This document shows positions 36,054 through 37,209 of a stretch of DNA of 37,209 nucleotides, piece by piece. The stretch's first letter is position 1. Each line of letters opens with the position of its first letter. Location of the stretch: the NCBI GenBank assembly GCA_903923205.1, contig CAIXXC010000299.1, positions 1 through 37,209 on the forward strand, written 5' to 3'. The notes under the pieces were generated by a model that saw only the letters and a program-made list of their open reading frames with translations, made no database searches and was not told where the DNA came from. The position numbers and the translations under genes are program-made. The stretch comes from an uncultured Rhodospirillales bacterium (lineage in GTDB: Bacteria; Pseudomonadota; Alphaproteobacteria; ATCC43930; CGMCC-115725).

Positions 36054-37209
36054 CTATAGGTTTTTTGCCGCGCTCGCGAAACGCACCGCTTCTTCTGCGG
36101 CACGCACGAGGGCCTTGGCCTTGTTGATCGTCTCTTGATACTCGGATTCGGGGTCGCTGTCGGCAACGACCCCACCGCCAGCCTGGAGGATGATCATCCC
36201 GTCCTTGACCACCGCGGTCCGTAGGGCGATGCAGGTGTCCATCGAGCCGCCACCCCCGAAGTAACCGACGGCGCCGCCATAGACATTGCGCCTTTCTGGT
36301 TCGAGTTCGTCGATGATTTCCATTGCCCGCACTTTCGGGGCGCCGGAGACGGTCCCGGCGGGAAAGCCAGCCATCAAGGCGTCGAGGGCGTCATGAGCCG
36401 GGTCCAAGGTGCCCTCCACTGTCGAACAGATGTGCATGACGTGGCTGTAGCGATCGATCACCATCTTCTCGGCGACATGGACGGAGCCTATCTTTGCCAC
36501 CCGTCCGACATCGTTGCGGGCAAGATCAAGCAGCATCAGGTGCTCGGCGAGCTCTTTCGGATCACCAAGCAGATCAGCGGCAAGCTCCGCGTCCTCTTCG
36601 GCCGTGGCGCCCCGTTTGCGCGTGCCCGCAATGGGTCTGATCGTCACGGTCTCGTCGCGCAGGCGGACGAGAATTTCAGGGCTTGAACCGACGACGCTGT
36701 AGTCGCCAAAATCCAGAAAGAACAGAAACGGCGAAGGGTTGAGACGCCGGAGCGAGCGGTAGAAGGCGAAGGCGGGCAGGGCAAAAGGCACGCGGAACCG
36801 TTGTGACGGTACAACTTGGAAGATGTCGCCCGCGCGGACATACTCTTTCGCCTTCTCGACCATCGCATGGTAGTCGCTCCGAGACATGTTGGGGACAGGC
36901 TCTGGCGCTGCGTGCCCGGTTACCCGATCGGCCGGGTGGACGAGGCTGGCGTTGAAATCCGCGACGGTCGTCGCAAGACGCTGCCACGCAGCCTGCCAGG
37001 CCTCCTGCGCCGATTCTTCCGACACTGGCCAGACGGGCGTGACGATGTTGAGCCGATCCAGCACGGTATCGAAAATTGCGATGATTGTTGGCCGGATCAA
37101 CACGCCATCGGGAATTCCCAACAGATCGGGATTCGCGTCGGGCAGACGCTCGACCTGACCGATCATGCCATAGCCGAGATATCCGAAAAGTCCGCTTGCC
37201 ATTGGCGGC
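36054..37209 (-). CDS. trpE: Anthranilate synthase component I, 5' end beyond the right edge
   Basis: TrpE converts chorismate to anthranilate. The last 384 residues are visible, reading through [13 protein letters not shown] at the window edge, so about 115 N-terminal residues, including much of the tryptophan feedback site, are missing. The chorismate-binding domain is intact: [60 protein letters not shown] and [13 protein letters not shown]. It is the first visible gene of the trp-moa run; any leader or promoter lies outside the window. Confidence 0.96.
   Translation of the reverse strand, partial: PPMASGLFGYLGYGMIGQVERLPDANPDLLGIPDGVLIRPTIIAIFDTVLDRLNIVTPVWPVSEESAQEAWQAAWQRLATTVADFNASLVHPADRVTGHAAPEPVPNMSRSDYHAMVEKAKEYVRAGDIFQVVPSQRFRVPFALPAFAFYRSLRRLNPSPFLFFLDFGDYSVVGSSPEILVRLRDETVTIRPIAGTRKRGATAEEDAELAADLLGDPKELAEHLMLLDLARNDVGRVAKIGSVHVAEKMVIDRYSHVMHICSTVEGTLDPAHDALDALMAGFPAGTVSGAPKVRAMEIIDELEPERRNVYGGAVGYFGGGGSMDTCIALRTAVVKDGMIILQAGGGVVADSDPESEYQETINKAKALVRAAEEAVRFASAAKNL

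Overview
The window is about 37 kb of chromosome from an alphaproteobacterium, most likely Rhodospirillales and probably Acetobacteraceae-like. The evidence is the pair FlaF/FlbT, which is confined to alphaproteobacteria, an alphaproteobacterial SOS box (GTTC-N7-GTTC) at lexA, a phasin, and a gltA / gltX / comEC / lexA / moeA-moaC-trpCDGE gene order that I recall from that group. The family assignment rests on remembered synteny, not on a search. I saw no tRNA, rRNA, insertion sequence, prophage or CRISPR array, and no stretch over 300 bases lacks a gene.

Layout. (1) 1-3177, minus strand: translation and nucleotide housekeeping, with prs, rplY, pth and ychF (cut by the left edge). Strong hairpins follow prs and rplY. 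(2) 3318-8649, minus strand: a compact six-gene set hldD-lgt-midA-pgeF-N-formylglutamate amidohydrolase family-lipoprotein, several pairs overlapping by 4 nt, mostly envelope functions. (3) 8808-11995, plus strand: ubiK, a YbjN-family gene, proC, a TetR regulator and a phasin, closed by a bidirectional terminator facing hrpB. (4) 11998-14490: the helicase gene hrpB. (5) 14520-25287: a flagellar and flagellar-glycan block. The minus strand carries flhB and a run flgE-flgK-flgL-pseB-pseC-flaF; the plus strand carries a FlaG-like gene, a formyltransferase and flbT. (6) 25316-28807: a GNAT acetyltransferase, then gltX and gltA with a small membrane ORF behind gltA. (7) 28904-37209: comEC on the plus strand converges on lexA, and a tightly packed trpE-trpG-trpD-trpC-moaC-moeA run on the minus strand leaves through the right edge.

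How the genes fit together. The flagellar block is the least ordinary part. Hook (FlgE) and hook-filament junction (FlgK, FlgL) genes lead into PseB and PseC, the first two enzymes of pseudaminic-acid synthesis, and PseC is translationally coupled to FlaF, a flagellin chaperone/regulator. A Fmt-fold formyltransferase encoded beside them could formylate the amine that PseC makes, giving an N-formyl nonulosonate for flagellin; this is inference. FlgL carries two near-identical 84-residue repeats inserted in its surface-exposed middle, resembling short beta domains found in phage tail proteins. These points, together with a FlaG-like gene under a near-consensus promoter, are the leads most worth following.
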